A stretch of DNA of 59,195 bases from Deltaproteobacteria bacterium (GTDB taxonomy: Bacteria; Desulfobacterota; Syntrophia; Syntrophales; UBA5619): contig JAKAFS010000009.1 in NCBI GenBank assembly GCA_021817825.1, forward strand, positions 1 through 59,195. The letters are read 5' to 3'. The position numbers and the translations under genes are program-made. The notes below the pieces were generated by a model, which saw only the letters and a list, made by a program, of their open reading frames with translations, was not told where the DNA came from and made no database searches. The number at the start of each line of letters is the position of its first letter. Position 1 is the stretch's first letter. Positions 1-8,394 of the stretch are shown here, piece after piece.

Positions 1-1
1 C

Positions 2-814
2 TGGAAGCCGAGGAACTTCGACGAAAAATTCCAGGGGCCGACGACGCTGCACAACGCCCTGGTCCATTCCCGGAACATCGTCACGATCAAAATTCTTGAG
101 GATATCGGCATCGACTACGCCACGTCCTATGCCGCCACTATGGGGATCACCTCGCCCCTCTCCCGAAACCTCTCGCTGGCCCTGGGCTCCTCGGGGGTGA
201 CGCTCCAGGAACTGGTCCGGGCCTATGGCGTCCTGGCCAACGAGGGAAAGCGGGCGACGCCTTTTTTCATCAAACGGATCGTCGATCGGACCGGCCATGT
301 CTTCGAGGAGACGGAGCCCAAGATCGAGCAGGTCATCGACCCGCGGATCGCTTTCATGACGAGCTATGTGATGCAGGACGTCGTGGAAAGCGGGACCGGG
401 ACGAGGGTAAAGAAGCTCGGCCGGCCGGTGGCCGGAAAAACCGGAACGACGGACGACACGCGGGATGCCTGGTTCATGGGCTTCACTCCGTCACTCGTCG
501 CCGGCGTTTGGGTCGGTTTCGATCAGGAGCGCTCCCTCGGCAGGCTGGAAGTGGGCGGCCGGGCCGCGGCGCCGATCTGGCTCTATTTTGCCGAAAAAGG
601 CCTTCAGAACCTGCCGGTCGAGGTTTTTCCCGTGCCCGAAGGAATCGTTTTCATGAAAGTCGATCCCCGCACCGGCGCCCCGGCCAAACCTTCGGCCAAA
701 GGGGCGATTTTCGAATGCTTCCTGGAGGGGACGACACCGGAAAATGCCCAGACCGTGACGCCGGCCGACCTTCCCGAAGGGGGCTACAAGATCGACCTGG
801 ACCCTTCCTTCTAA
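2..814 (+). CDS. mrcA: Penicillin-binding protein 1A, C-terminal part (5' end outside window)
   Basis: Class A penicillin-binding protein, an inner-membrane enzyme with a periplasmic catalytic part that polymerises and cross-links peptidoglycan. The frame is open from base 2, so the N-terminal glycosyltransferase domain and the SxxK active-site serine lie upstream of the window. What remains is the second half of the transpeptidase domain. It contains the family stretch GPTTLHNALVHSRNIVTIK with the SxN motif as SRN, then the KTG motif in AGKTGTTDDTRDAWFMGF, and a typical class A tail. A factor-independent terminator lies about 200 bases after the stop. Family assignment is firm; the 1A designation rests on the tail and GPTTL motif. 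Confidence 0.93.
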   Translation, partial: WKPRNFDEKFQGPTTLHNALVHSRNIVTIKILEDIGIDYATSYAATMGITSPLSRNLSLALGSSGVTLQELVRAYGVLANEGKRATPFFIKRIVDRTGHVFEETEPKIEQVIDPRIAFMTSYVMQDVVESGTGTRVKKLGRPVAGKTGTTDDTRDAWFMGFTPSLVAGVWVGFDQERSLGRLEVGGRAAAPIWLYFAEKGLQNLPVEVFPVPEGIVFMKVDPRTGAPAKPSAKGAIFECFLEGTTPENAQTVTPADLPEGGYKIDLDPSF

Positions 815-1147
815 AGACGAATTCGTTCCCTCCTCTGAAAGTCTATCTTGTCGATGCTGCTGATCGTGGCGACGATCCTTCTCTTTTCGCTGACATCGGT
901 TGGCGTGGCTCCCTTCCGGTTCGTCTTCGTCGTCATGTCCGATACCCATCAAAACCCAGAAAATGAAGGCAATGGTCAAGTCGTCGGAAGGCTGCACCTA
1001 GAGAAGAACGACGCAGGGGGTGCCGTTTACTTGGCGGCACCCCTTTTGTTGGAAACGGGCCCTCAAATTGCTCGATGTGCTTTGGATTTCCAAACTGCAA
1101 GTGCTGTGATTATCAGCTAGTATCTCGGTTGGGAGTGCAAATTCCCC
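815..1147. other. Convergent intergenic region between mrcA and the MFS gene
   Basis: A 333-base gap between two convergent genes. Apart from the terminator at 1017-1047 and a short palindrome TTTGGATTTCCAAA at 1081-1094 I see nothing functional. A 90-codon open frame across 848-1120 has a TTG start, no ribosome binding site, and contains the terminator, so I do not call it a gene. Confidence 0.6.
1017..1047 (+). terminator. Factor-independent terminator of the mrcA transcript
   Basis: A perfect 9-bp stem, GGGGTGCCG at 1017-1025 pairing with CGGCACCCC at 1035-1043, closes a 9-base loop and is followed by TTTTGTT. The T-run is on the + strand only, so it serves the mrcA side. Confidence 0.8.
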
Positions 1148-2329
1148 TCAGTGGCGGTCACCCAAGAGGCCTATCAAGCCAAGCAGAGTGAAAGCGGAGG
1201 CCAACATCCACATCACACCAAAGCCCCATTGTTGACTCGCCAATCCCAGAAGTATGGACCCTATAACGTTGCCCGCATCGTATCCCGTGTAGTAGGTACT
1301 CGTTGCCAGACCACGTCGTTCCGGTCGAACCCGATCGATAAGCAGTGCCATACTTGCAGGCAGAACCGTTCCGAAACCGAGGCCTAAGAGCAAAGCGGAG
1401 ACCACAAAAAGTGGGAAGCCGTGGGCCAAAGGCAGCACCGCCAAGGCGCTGACCGTGAGGATGACGCCCGAGACGATGACTACCGCACGGCTGCGTCGAT
1501 CGGCCAGACGGCCGGCGTAGATCCTAGAAATGAACAAGGCCATTGCTTGGGTCATGAAGTAGAAGCCGGGGTTCCCTACACCACGTAACAGGGCAAAAAT
1601 CGATATGAATGCATGAACCGCCCCGAGCCCAATGCCCATGCAGAGCGCGATCCAAGCTACGGGTAATGATTCGATGGCCACGATGCCGGTACGCGGGGAC
1701 CAGGACGGGTTCTTGATTGCCACCGGATGTTGTCTCTCCCGCGCGAAGAGCGAAATAAAAAAGGCTGTGATGGCCAACCCTCCCGTGAAATAGAACAGAT
1801 GCGGAAAGCTCGTCTCCTCAACAAGCATAAAACCGATGACCGGCCCGATGATGATGCCGAAGGCGTTCGCAGCAAAAAAAAGCCCGATCGCTTCGGCCCG
1901 CCGCTTGGGGGGCGCAATATCCGCGATGTAGGCGGTAGATGCCGTACTGTAACAGCTTGTCCCGAAGCCATGGACAGATCGCCCCAGCACCAGAAACGGG
2001 ATCGCCCCTCCTAACAGGTAAATCAAGCTCGCTAACCCATAACAGGCGGTTCCGATCAGGACCACGGGACGACGGTGCCAAGTATCGGTCAACCAGCCCA
2101 TGAAAGGTCGAAAAAGTAGAGCGGTGAGGGCCATGACGCCGCTGACAAGACCAGCATCAGTATGACTTCCGCCAAGGTTTATGACGTAAACTGGCAGTGT
2201 GGCCACCAACATCTGTAGGCCGAAGGCGTTGACAAAGTTAGCAAGGGTCGCAAAGACAAAGTCTGAAGTAAAAAGGCGATCCTCTTCCTCGCCATTATCG
2301 TCTCCCGACACCTTTACTTTGGTTGCCAT
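1148..2329 (-). CDS. Major facilitator superfamily transporter
   Basis: Predicted 12-helix inner-membrane transporter of about 393 residues. After a short charged, acidic N-terminus come hydrophobic segments typical of the family, with the cytoplasmic loop 2-3 motif as GWLTDTWHRRPVV and a second-half counterpart, GRLADRRSRAVVI. A further TTG start at 2335 is possible; the ATG at 2329 is preferred, although neither has a strong ribosome binding site. It is divergent from the LUD/selenoprotein array and shares its control region, so it may export or import a related acid or a toxic intermediate. Substrate cannot be told from sequence. Confidence 0.85.
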   Translation of the reverse strand: MATKVKVSGDDNGEEEDRLFTSDFVFATLANFVNAFGLQMLVATLPVYVINLGGSHTDAGLVSGVMALTALLFRPFMGWLTDTWHRRPVVLIGTACYGLASLIYLLGGAIPFLVLGRSVHGFGTSCYSTASTAYIADIAPPKRRAEAIGLFFAANAFGIIIGPVIGFMLVEETSFPHLFYFTGGLAITAFFISLFARERQHPVAIKNPSWSPRTGIVAIESLPVAWIALCMGIGLGAVHAFISIFALLRGVGNPGFYFMTQAMALFISRIYAGRLADRRSRAVVIVSGVILTVSALAVLPLAHGFPLFVVSALLLGLGFGTVLPASMALLIDRVRPERRGLATSTYYTGYDAGNVIGSILLGLASQQWGFGVMWMLASAFTLLGLIGLLGDRH

Positions 2330-2360
2330 ATCCAATGGAATCCCGGGTTATAAAATTAGT

Positions 2361-2466
2361 ATATTGGTGCTTTTCCTGAGCGAAAACTCCTAAAAATAAA
2401 TCTCTTGACAGCCAATTTACGCCATGCTAACTCGAAACGCAATAAATAGGTACGGCGTACCAATAT
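2361..2466. promoter_or_regulatory. Divergent control region with paired operator-like repeats
   Basis: ATATTGGTGC at 2361-2370 recurs in inverted orientation as GTACCAATAT at 2457-2466 (9 of 10 match). The second copy overlaps a 5-3-5 palindrome GGTAC-GGC-GTACC at 2449-2461. A consensus -35 element TTGACA lies at 2405-2410 on the + strand, with no good -10 match 16-18 bases further on. The arrangement fits repressor binding on both sides of a divergent promoter. The IclR-type regulator at 14444-15226 is one candidate, but no matching site was found elsewhere in the island. Confidence 0.4.
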
Positions 2467-2637
2467 TTTTGATTGAGCGAATTAATCACCCCTCGGCAGG
2501 CAGCGGGGGTATCTTCTGGGGGCAATCGTTCGATTCGCCTCGGCGGGAATCCGACCCAGGGGGATAAAGAACGGGTGGCAATCGGTCCACCAAAAGCAAG
2601 TTCTCATTCAAATAAGATTCAAAAGGAGAAACGTCTG

Positions 2638-3303
2638 ATGGCAATGGGTGATACGGATCTCAGCGCAGAGATCAAACAGTATTACAAGGAGCGGGCGGAA
2701 ATCGTTCTGACGAATCTGCGCGAAAAGTACATGGAGGGACACTATGTCGAGACACGGCAGGAAGCTCTCAACCTCCTGATGAAGCTTATTCCTTCCGGGG
2801 CAAAGATCGGCCGGGGCGACTCGATCACGCTGAACCAGCTTGGCGTGTTCGAAGCCCTCATGGAGCGCGGCCAGAACGAGTTCATCAACCCTGTCCGCAC
2901 CGACAGGCAAGGGCACAATGCACCGCGTGAAGAGCGCCGCCAGATGCAGCGCCTGACCCTGCTTTCCGACGTATATCTGACCAGCACGAACGCGATCACC
3001 CTTGGCGGTACCATTGTCAGCACGGACGGCTCGGGGAATCGGGTTGCGGCCATGATGTTCGGGCCAAAGAAGGTCATCATTGTCGCCGGGTGCAACAAAA
3101 TCGTCGCCGATGTCGATGACGCGATGCGGCGGATCCGTGATTGGGCCGGCCCGATCAATGCGATGCGCCACCGACTGAAACACAGCAAGGACGATGGCCT
3201 CGGTTGGGGCGTCCTTCGCTATACGGCAATCATCGATGGCAACCAGCCCGTAGAACAGGGCAAGATTTGCGTGATCTTGGTCAACGAACAATTAGGCCTG
3301 TAA
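2638..3303 (+). CDS. LUD-domain protein (LutC/YkgG-like), paralogue 1
   Basis: Protein of 221 residues of the LUD family, whose best-known members are the LutB/LutC lactate-utilisation proteins. Recognised by GRGDSITLNQLGV near residue 60 and by the block TNAITLGGTIVSTDGSGNRV followed by FGPKKVIIVAGCNKIV. The ATG at 2638 follows AAGGAG with a 9-base spacer; an upstream in-frame ATG at 2473 has no such site and would add an unconserved extension. It lacks the four-cysteine segment near the C-terminus that its neighbour has. It is the first gene of the catabolic array and 25 bases from the second LUD gene, so the two may form a complex. Enzymatic role unknown. Confidence 0.88.
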   Translation: MAMGDTDLSAEIKQYYKERAEIVLTNLREKYMEGHYVETRQEALNLLMKLIPSGAKIGRGDSITLNQLGVFEALMERGQNEFINPVRTDRQGHNAPREERRQMQRLTLLSDVYLTSTNAITLGGTIVSTDGSGNRVAAMMFGPKKVIIVAGCNKIVADVDDAMRRIRDWAGPINAMRHRLKHSKDDGLGWGVLRYTAIIDGNQPVEQGKICVILVNEQLGL

Positions 3304-3328
3304 TTCAGCGCAAAAGGAAGGCCGTGTT

Positions 3329-4036
3329 ATGTATTGTGACACAACTGCCGGTTCCGAGCTAAGCCGATTCTATGAAATCCGTTCGGAAACAGTAATAAAG
3401 AATCTGCAAAGAAGAAATATGGATGGCTACTTCGTATCCACCCAACAGGACGCTCTGGGGCTGGTCCTGACACTAATCCCTCCTGACGCTGTGGTTGGCC
3501 GCGGTGATTCGGTCACCTTGAACCGGATCGGCGTTATCCCGGAACTGCTAAAACGCAACGAAAATAAAATCATTAATCCTGTTCAAGCGAATGCGGAAGG
3601 TCATCATCCTCCGAGAGAGGAAAGGCAAAAGTTGCAGCGGGAAGCTTTACTGTCAGACGTATTTTTGACCGGTACCAATGCCGTCACGCTGGATGGACGG
3701 CTGGTAAATATTGATGGAGCCGGAAATAGAGTCGCCGCGATGATATTTGGTCCGAAGAAAGTCATCGTTATCGCCGGCGGCAATAAGATCGTTACGGATG
3801 TCGATGAAGCCCTGCATAAAATTCACAATGTTGTTTCTCCAGTCAATTCTTTAAGGCATTACATGAAGCATAAGCAGGTTGAGGCGATCGAACGCCCCTG
3901 CATCAAACTGGGAAAATGCGTTGATTGTTTCCACGAATGGCGAGTTTGCCGGAATACGGTCATTATTGACGGATGCCAGCCGCCGGAGAAAGGGCGGATC
4001 AGTGTAATTCTGGTCGGTGAGGAACTGGGAATATAA
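3329..4036 (+). CDS. LUD-domain protein (LutC/YkgG-like), paralogue 2 with Cys cluster
   Basis: Protein of 235 residues, a clear paralogue of the preceding gene: it shares GRGDSVTLNRIGV, TGTNAVTLDGRLVNIDGAGN and FGPKKVIVIAGGNKIV. It also carries a cysteine segment, Cys191, Cys197, Cys200 and Cys207 (C-x5-C-x2-C-x6-C), in the place where many LUD proteins have a probable metal or Fe-S site. The first copy lacks it. The ATG at 3329 follows AAGGAAGG. The gap of 101 bases to the selenoprotein gene holds a 10-bp palindrome ATGATATCAT at 4069-4078 and no terminator, so cotranscription is likely. Confidence 0.88.
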   Translation: MYCDTTAGSELSRFYEIRSETVIKNLQRRNMDGYFVSTQQDALGLVLTLIPPDAVVGRGDSVTLNRIGVIPELLKRNENKIINPVQANAEGHHPPREERQKLQREALLSDVFLTGTNAVTLDGRLVNIDGAGNRVAAMIFGPKKVIVIAGGNKIVTDVDEALHKIHNVVSPVNSLRHYMKHKQVEAIERPCIKLGKCVDCFHEWRVCRNTVIIDGCQPPEKGRISVILVGEELGI

Positions 4037-4137
4037 CTATTTTGGCTACCATCAGCATGGTGGTGAAAATGATATCATCGAAGGAAAAGGGCAAGCAGAA
4101 GCGCGCCCGGCATCATAATTGATAGGAGCATGGCTTT

Positions 4138-5835
4138 ATGGAAGATTCAAATGCGTACAAGGTAGTATGGCCTCGTGGCAAAAGAGTCAACACAGGCGCC
4201 CGTCTTGCCAAACGCTTGGATACTCTTGAGGGTAAGGTCGTCTGTGAACTTTGGGACTGGGTTTTCAAAGGCGATCAAATATTCGAAGTATTCGAACAGG
4301 AACTGACGAAACGTTATCCGGGAATTAAATTTGTCAGCTGGAGGGAATTCGGCGAAATACATGGCGCGAATGAAAAAGAGGTGCTTGCCGCCCTTCCTGA
4401 GAAGCTCAAAGAGTATCATTGTGACGCCGTGATCTGCGGGGTCGGTTGCTGAGGGAGTTGCACGCCCGCCGTGACGCGGGCCAGCGTCCTGGTTGAGAAA
4501 CTGGGAATTCCTACGGTCAGCATTGTTTGTGACGGCTTCCTGGTGCAAGGTCGTTTATCCGCAAAGGGGCTGGGAATGTCCAACCTGCCCTATACCGTTC
4601 ACCCCGGACATCTCAATTTTGCCACCGCCGAGCAAGTTCAAAAAAATGCCGCCGGGATCATGCTTGAACAGGTGATCAAAGGGCTAACGGTACAGCCGCC
4701 GGAAGAGAAGCCCGTTGCGGAACCGGGATTAAGAGATTTTGTCTTTGAAGGGTCTTTCGAAGCGGTCAACGAGTTCTTCTACGATCGTGAATGGAGTGAC
4801 GGTTTACCCATTGTACCGCCTACGGTGGATAAGGTGGAACGATTCCTCGAATTCACTGAGCGCCTTGCCGATGATGTGCTTGGGAAGCTTTTGCCTGACA
4901 ACCGTGAGGCGACCATTTGGAATGTTGCCGTAAACGGAGTGATGGCCGGCTGTCGGCCCGAGCATATGCCGGTGTTGGTCGCCATCGTCGAAGCGATGAC
5001 TGATCCCACCTTTGGACAGGAGCACCTTGGGCATACCCCCGGGACAGAGACCTTGATCATTGTCAACGGTCAAATCATCAAGGACCTGGATTTTAACTGC
5101 ACGCAGGGGGCTCTACGTCCCGGATTTCAGGCGAACACCAGCATCGGCCGCTTCTGGAGGCTGTATCTGAGAAATGTCGCCGGATTCCTGCCCCATAAGA
5201 CCGATAAGGGCTGTTACGGAGGCAACTTCCGGATCGTCCTGGCGGAAAATGAAGATGCCGCTGCCGCCATGGGCTGGGAACCGCTGAGTGTGGACCAGGG
5301 ATTCCAGGCAGACGAAAATGTCGTCACCATTACTTCCTGTACGGAAGCCACCCAAGCGATAGAAGTCGGAGCGCCTACTGCGGAAGAGATTCTCAAAAAC
5401 ATCGAAGCCCGCATGGCGGACAACCATCTCTTTATACAATTCTTCTTTAGAGGAATGAGAACCAGACCCACGATTGTGCTCACTCCCGCCGTGCTGAAAG
5501 TCTTGTCCGCTGCCGGCTATACCAAGGCCAAGGTGAAACAGCATTTTTATGAAAACGCCAAGTTGGAGGTCGGCAGGTTAAGCGGAATGATCGTGAACCG
5601 CTTCTATAAGGGCATCGATGAAGGCAATTGGCCGGAGCAGTTAGGTTCTTCCAAAGATCTGAATCGCTATATTCAGATGGTTTCCTGCCCGGATGATTTT
5701 CTGGTCGTCGTGAGTGGCGATCCGGATAGAGACCATGTCCTCATCTGCGCCAACAACGGATATATCGGTTATCCAGTCAGCAAGAAGATAACGCTGCCGT
5801 CGAACTGGGAAGCGCTGCTCAAGCAGAGAAAATAA
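4138..5835 (+). CDS. UGSC-family selenoprotein with in-frame UGA (Sec105), fused to a large C-terminal domain
   Basis: One reading frame of 565 residues if UGA at 4450-4452 is read as selenocysteine; a conventional gene caller would split it into 104 and about 455 residues. Around the UGA the protein reads GVGC-U-GSCTPA, that is Cys104-Sec105-Gly-Ser-Cys108, the motif after which the UGSC family is named and a UxxC redox pair. Both sides of the UGA are needed to complete the N-terminal domain (about residues 1-180). After a Pro/Glu-rich linker comes a domain of about 360 residues starting near 205, with EWSDGLPIVPPT at 218-229. The ATG follows AGGAG. A SECIS-like hairpin lies right after the UGA. 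The family reaction is unknown to me; the neighbours suggest selenol chemistry on an activated acid. Confidence 0.9.
4453..4487 (+). promoter_or_regulatory. Bacterial SECIS-like element
   Basis: Directly after the UGA, GCCCGC at 4464-4469 pairs with GCGGGC at 4476-4481 around a six-base loop CGTGAC. Beyond a 2x2 mismatch, GC at 4460-4461 pairs with GC at 4484-4485. The loop begins 17 bases after the UGA and has a G as its second base, which fits the usual bacterial requirement for SelB recognition. The stem lies inside the coding sequence, as in bacterial selenoprotein genes. Confidence 0.75.
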
Positions 5836-5887
5836 ATAGAACGCTTGGGTCTTGTCTATTGGAATATACAAATAAAGGAGATGTCAT

Positions 5888-7108
5888 ATGAGAGAAACTG
5901 TATCGGGTGACAACTGGGATAATTTGAGCGATTCCGATTGGAACAAAAAGCTCGATGACCATATTGCCAAGTTCAATGAAGGCCGGGGTGAAGTGAAGCT
6001 TCCTCCTCCGCCTCATGCGATCCTGGACAACGAGTACGAACGCAATATCCTCAACAAACTGGTCACGGAAGATCTGATCAGGCACTTTGCCGATGCGATC
6101 GGCGATCCGAACCCCATCTGGCGGGATCCTTCCTACGCTGCCGGTACCCGCTGGGGCGGCATCATCGCACCCCCCCTTTACGAATCCTGCATCTCGTTTG
6201 GTTCCTCTTTCGGAGGGCGCTTAAGAGTTCCGGGCGTAGCCCGTCTGGCAGCCGGCAACAAGCACGAATACTTCAAACCTATTCGACCCGGTGACACCTT
6301 TACGATTTATGACAAATACATGGGCTTTGAAGAGAAGGAAGCACCCGGCAAAGCCTACCGGCTGTTCATCGAAAACGTCCCGAGATACTTCATCAATCAG
6401 CGGGAAGAGATTGCCGCTGTGGCCACTGGCCGTAATATCTACATGGCAACGCCTCCCACGAAGAGGAAAATGCGGTCGAACAAACCCTATGCCGATAAGA
6501 AAAGGCATCATTATAGTCAGGAAGAATTGGATATTATTCACCGCGGGTATGAAGAGCAGCTCGCCGGTGTGGGTCGGCGGGGTGCCGAGGTTCGCTATTG
6601 GGAGGATGTGGTTGAGGGGGAGGAAATCAAGCCCGTCGTTAAAGGACCTTACGATGTGGCTGATGCCTGCGCGCGTACGACCGTAAGCTGCTATGTGTAT
6701 GCCTTTGCCATCAAATGGGCCACCATGAGAAAGCACCTGTCGCATCACCCGATTGATCCGGAAACCGGAGAGTACCGGATCCGCCGTGACTGGCATTATG
6801 ATGACAAGGCCGCTCTTCAATATGACATCCCCTATGCCAATGCAGCCGGTATCCATAATGAAATGATGCTTGTCCACCTCGTCACTGACTGGATGGGTGA
6901 CGATGCATTCGTCAAATCCATGGATTCCCAGGATCGGCGTATGAATTTCCTGGGCGATATGACCTGGGTCAAGGGGAAAGTCACCCGAAAGTTTGTCGAC
7001 AAGGACAACGATCACGTGGCGGAACTGGAGGTCTGGGGCGAGAACCAGGATGGTGTGGTGCATACGAAATCCACAGCCATCGTTAAACTGGTCTCAAGGG
7101 CCGAATAA
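5888..7108 (+). CDS. Double-hotdog MaoC-family hydratase/dehydratase
   Basis: Cytoplasmic protein of 406 residues with two hotdog-fold halves. The N-terminal half (about 50-190) matches the MaoC N-terminal dehydratase type, with DPNPIWRDPSYA and GGIIAPPLYESC. The C-terminal half (about 235-400) has NAAGIHNEMMLVHLVTDWMG and ends in a hotdog beta-sheet pattern (HVAELEVWGENQDG). Such proteins hydrate enoyl-CoAs or dehydrate 3-hydroxyacyl-CoAs. The ATG follows AAAGGAG at good spacing, 52 bases after the selenoprotein gene. It is likely to act on the CoA ester made by the two CoA-transferases that follow. Substrate not determinable. Confidence 0.85.
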   Translation: MRETVSGDNWDNLSDSDWNKKLDDHIAKFNEGRGEVKLPPPPHAILDNEYERNILNKLVTEDLIRHFADAIGDPNPIWRDPSYAAGTRWGGIIAPPLYESCISFGSSFGGRLRVPGVARLAAGNKHEYFKPIRPGDTFTIYDKYMGFEEKEAPGKAYRLFIENVPRYFINQREEIAAVATGRNIYMATPPTKRKMRSNKPYADKKRHHYSQEELDIIHRGYEEQLAGVGRRGAEVRYWEDVVEGEEIKPVVKGPYDVADACARTTVSCYVYAFAIKWATMRKHLSHHPIDPETGEYRIRRDWHYDDKAALQYDIPYANAAGIHNEMMLVHLVTDWMGDDAFVKSMDSQDRRMNFLGDMTWVKGKVTRKFVDKDNDHVAELEVWGENQDGVVHTKSTAIVKLVSRAE

Positions 7109-7163
7109 GCTAGACGAAGGGCGTCCGAGAATTAATGAAAACCTTATATGAGAAGAGGCAGGT

Positions 7164-8375
7164 ATGACAGACGGACCATTGAATAGAATAAAGGTCGTCG
7201 AACTTTGCAGTTTCGTTGCCGGGCCGTATTGCACCAAGTTGTTCGCCGACTGTGGTGCCGAGGTCATGAAGATCGAAACACCGGATGTGGGCGACGAGGC
7301 AAGAAGAAGAGGGCCATTCCTGGATGATACCGCCAACCCGGAACTATCGGGGCTCTTTCTCTATCTCAATACCAACAAGTTGGGAGTCACGCTCAACCTC
7401 CATTCGACAACAGGGCGGGAACTGTTTAAAAAAATGATAGCCACCGCGGATATCCTGGTTGAGGACCGGTCACCCGGTGAGATGGAAAAGCTGGGATTGA
7501 ATTACGACGTTCTTAAGAAAGTGAATCCCTCCTTGATCATGGCTTCCATTACTCCCTTCGGACAATACGGCCCTTACTGCGATTACAAGGCCTACTATTT
7601 AAATACCTATCATGCCAGCGGCGCCGGCTATGTTTTGCCTGCCGCGTCACCCAACGCGGACAGGGAGCCTATCAAGGGAGGCGGCTATGTCGGGGAATGC
7701 GACGCGGGCGTTAATGCCTCTGTGAGCATTCTGGCTGCGCTTTATTGGCGTAGGGCCGGAGGAACCGGACAGTATATCGACATATCCAAACAAGAGGCGC
7801 AAATGGCGCTTGAAAGAGTCAACATCGTCCGATATTACGAACTTGGGAAAAATCCCACCCGCTATGAAATCAACCGTGTTCGAGATACACTTTTGCCCTG
7901 CCGTGATGGTGGCTATGTCATGGTCGTACTGCATCCAGACAAACAATGGAACGGCTTAGCCGAAGCCCTGGGTAACCCGGAATGGATAGAGGATGAGAAG
8001 TTCAGTACATCGAAAGCCAGAGAGTCCAATTTCAATGAACTCAAGATTCGCCTGAGAACAGAAGCAATCAAATACGATACTGCGGAGCTTTTTCACAAGG
8101 TTCAGTCCCAAGGAACAGCCTGCGCCCCTGTCTGTTCGGCGGAGCAGGTCTTCAATTCGCCTCAAACGCAGGCAAGGAACTTTTATGTGGAGTTGGAACA
8201 CCCAAGGGCCGGCAAGTTGATGTACCCAGGGCTGCCTTACCAATTTTCAAAAACAGTCGCCCGTAACGGCCGGGGTGCTCCTCTTTTGGGTCAGCATAAC
8301 GAGGAAATTTATTGCAATCGCCTTGGATACTCCAAGCAAGATCTGGTCAAGTTTAGAGAAGCTGGCGATATTTAG
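7164..8375 (+). CDS. Class III (CaiB/BaiF-type) CoA-transferase, paralogue 1
   Basis: Protein of 403 residues of the formyl-CoA transferase/CaiB-BaiF family, which moves CoA between carboxylic acids through an aspartyl-CoA intermediate. Family marks are FVAGPYCTKLFADCGAEVMKI near the start, a central ITPFGQYGPY, and the catalytic aspartate as Asp180 in GECDAG. It has its own ribosome binding site and lies 19 bases before a second, divergent member of the family. Paired subunits of this kind occur in succinyl-CoA-dependent activation of phthalate and benzylsuccinate, so a heteromeric enzyme activating a dicarboxylate is a reasonable inference. Confidence 0.92.
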   Translation: MTDGPLNRIKVVELCSFVAGPYCTKLFADCGAEVMKIETPDVGDEARRRGPFLDDTANPELSGLFLYLNTNKLGVTLNLHSTTGRELFKKMIATADILVEDRSPGEMEKLGLNYDVLKKVNPSLIMASITPFGQYGPYCDYKAYYLNTYHASGAGYVLPAASPNADREPIKGGGYVGECDAGVNASVSILAALYWRRAGGTGQYIDISKQEAQMALERVNIVRYYELGKNPTRYEINRVRDTLLPCRDGGYVMVVLHPDKQWNGLAEALGNPEWIEDEKFSTSKARESNFNELKIRLRTEAIKYDTAELFHKVQSQGTACAPVCSAEQVFNSPQTQARNFYVELEHPRAGKLMYPGLPYQFSKTVARNGRGAPLLGQHNEEIYCNRLGYSKQDLVKFREAGDI

Positions 8376-8394
8376 AATAGAGGAGATTCCATAG

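Noticed and set aside
848-1120. A 90-codon + strand frame between mrcA and the MFS gene
   Set aside because: TTG start without ribosome binding site, contains the mrcA terminator, resembles nothing.
4138-4452. A stand-alone 104-residue protein ending at TGA 4450, followed by a separate gene starting near 4471
   Set aside because: The stop falls exactly on the U of the UGSC motif, a SECIS-like hairpin follows, and the second part has no start signal.
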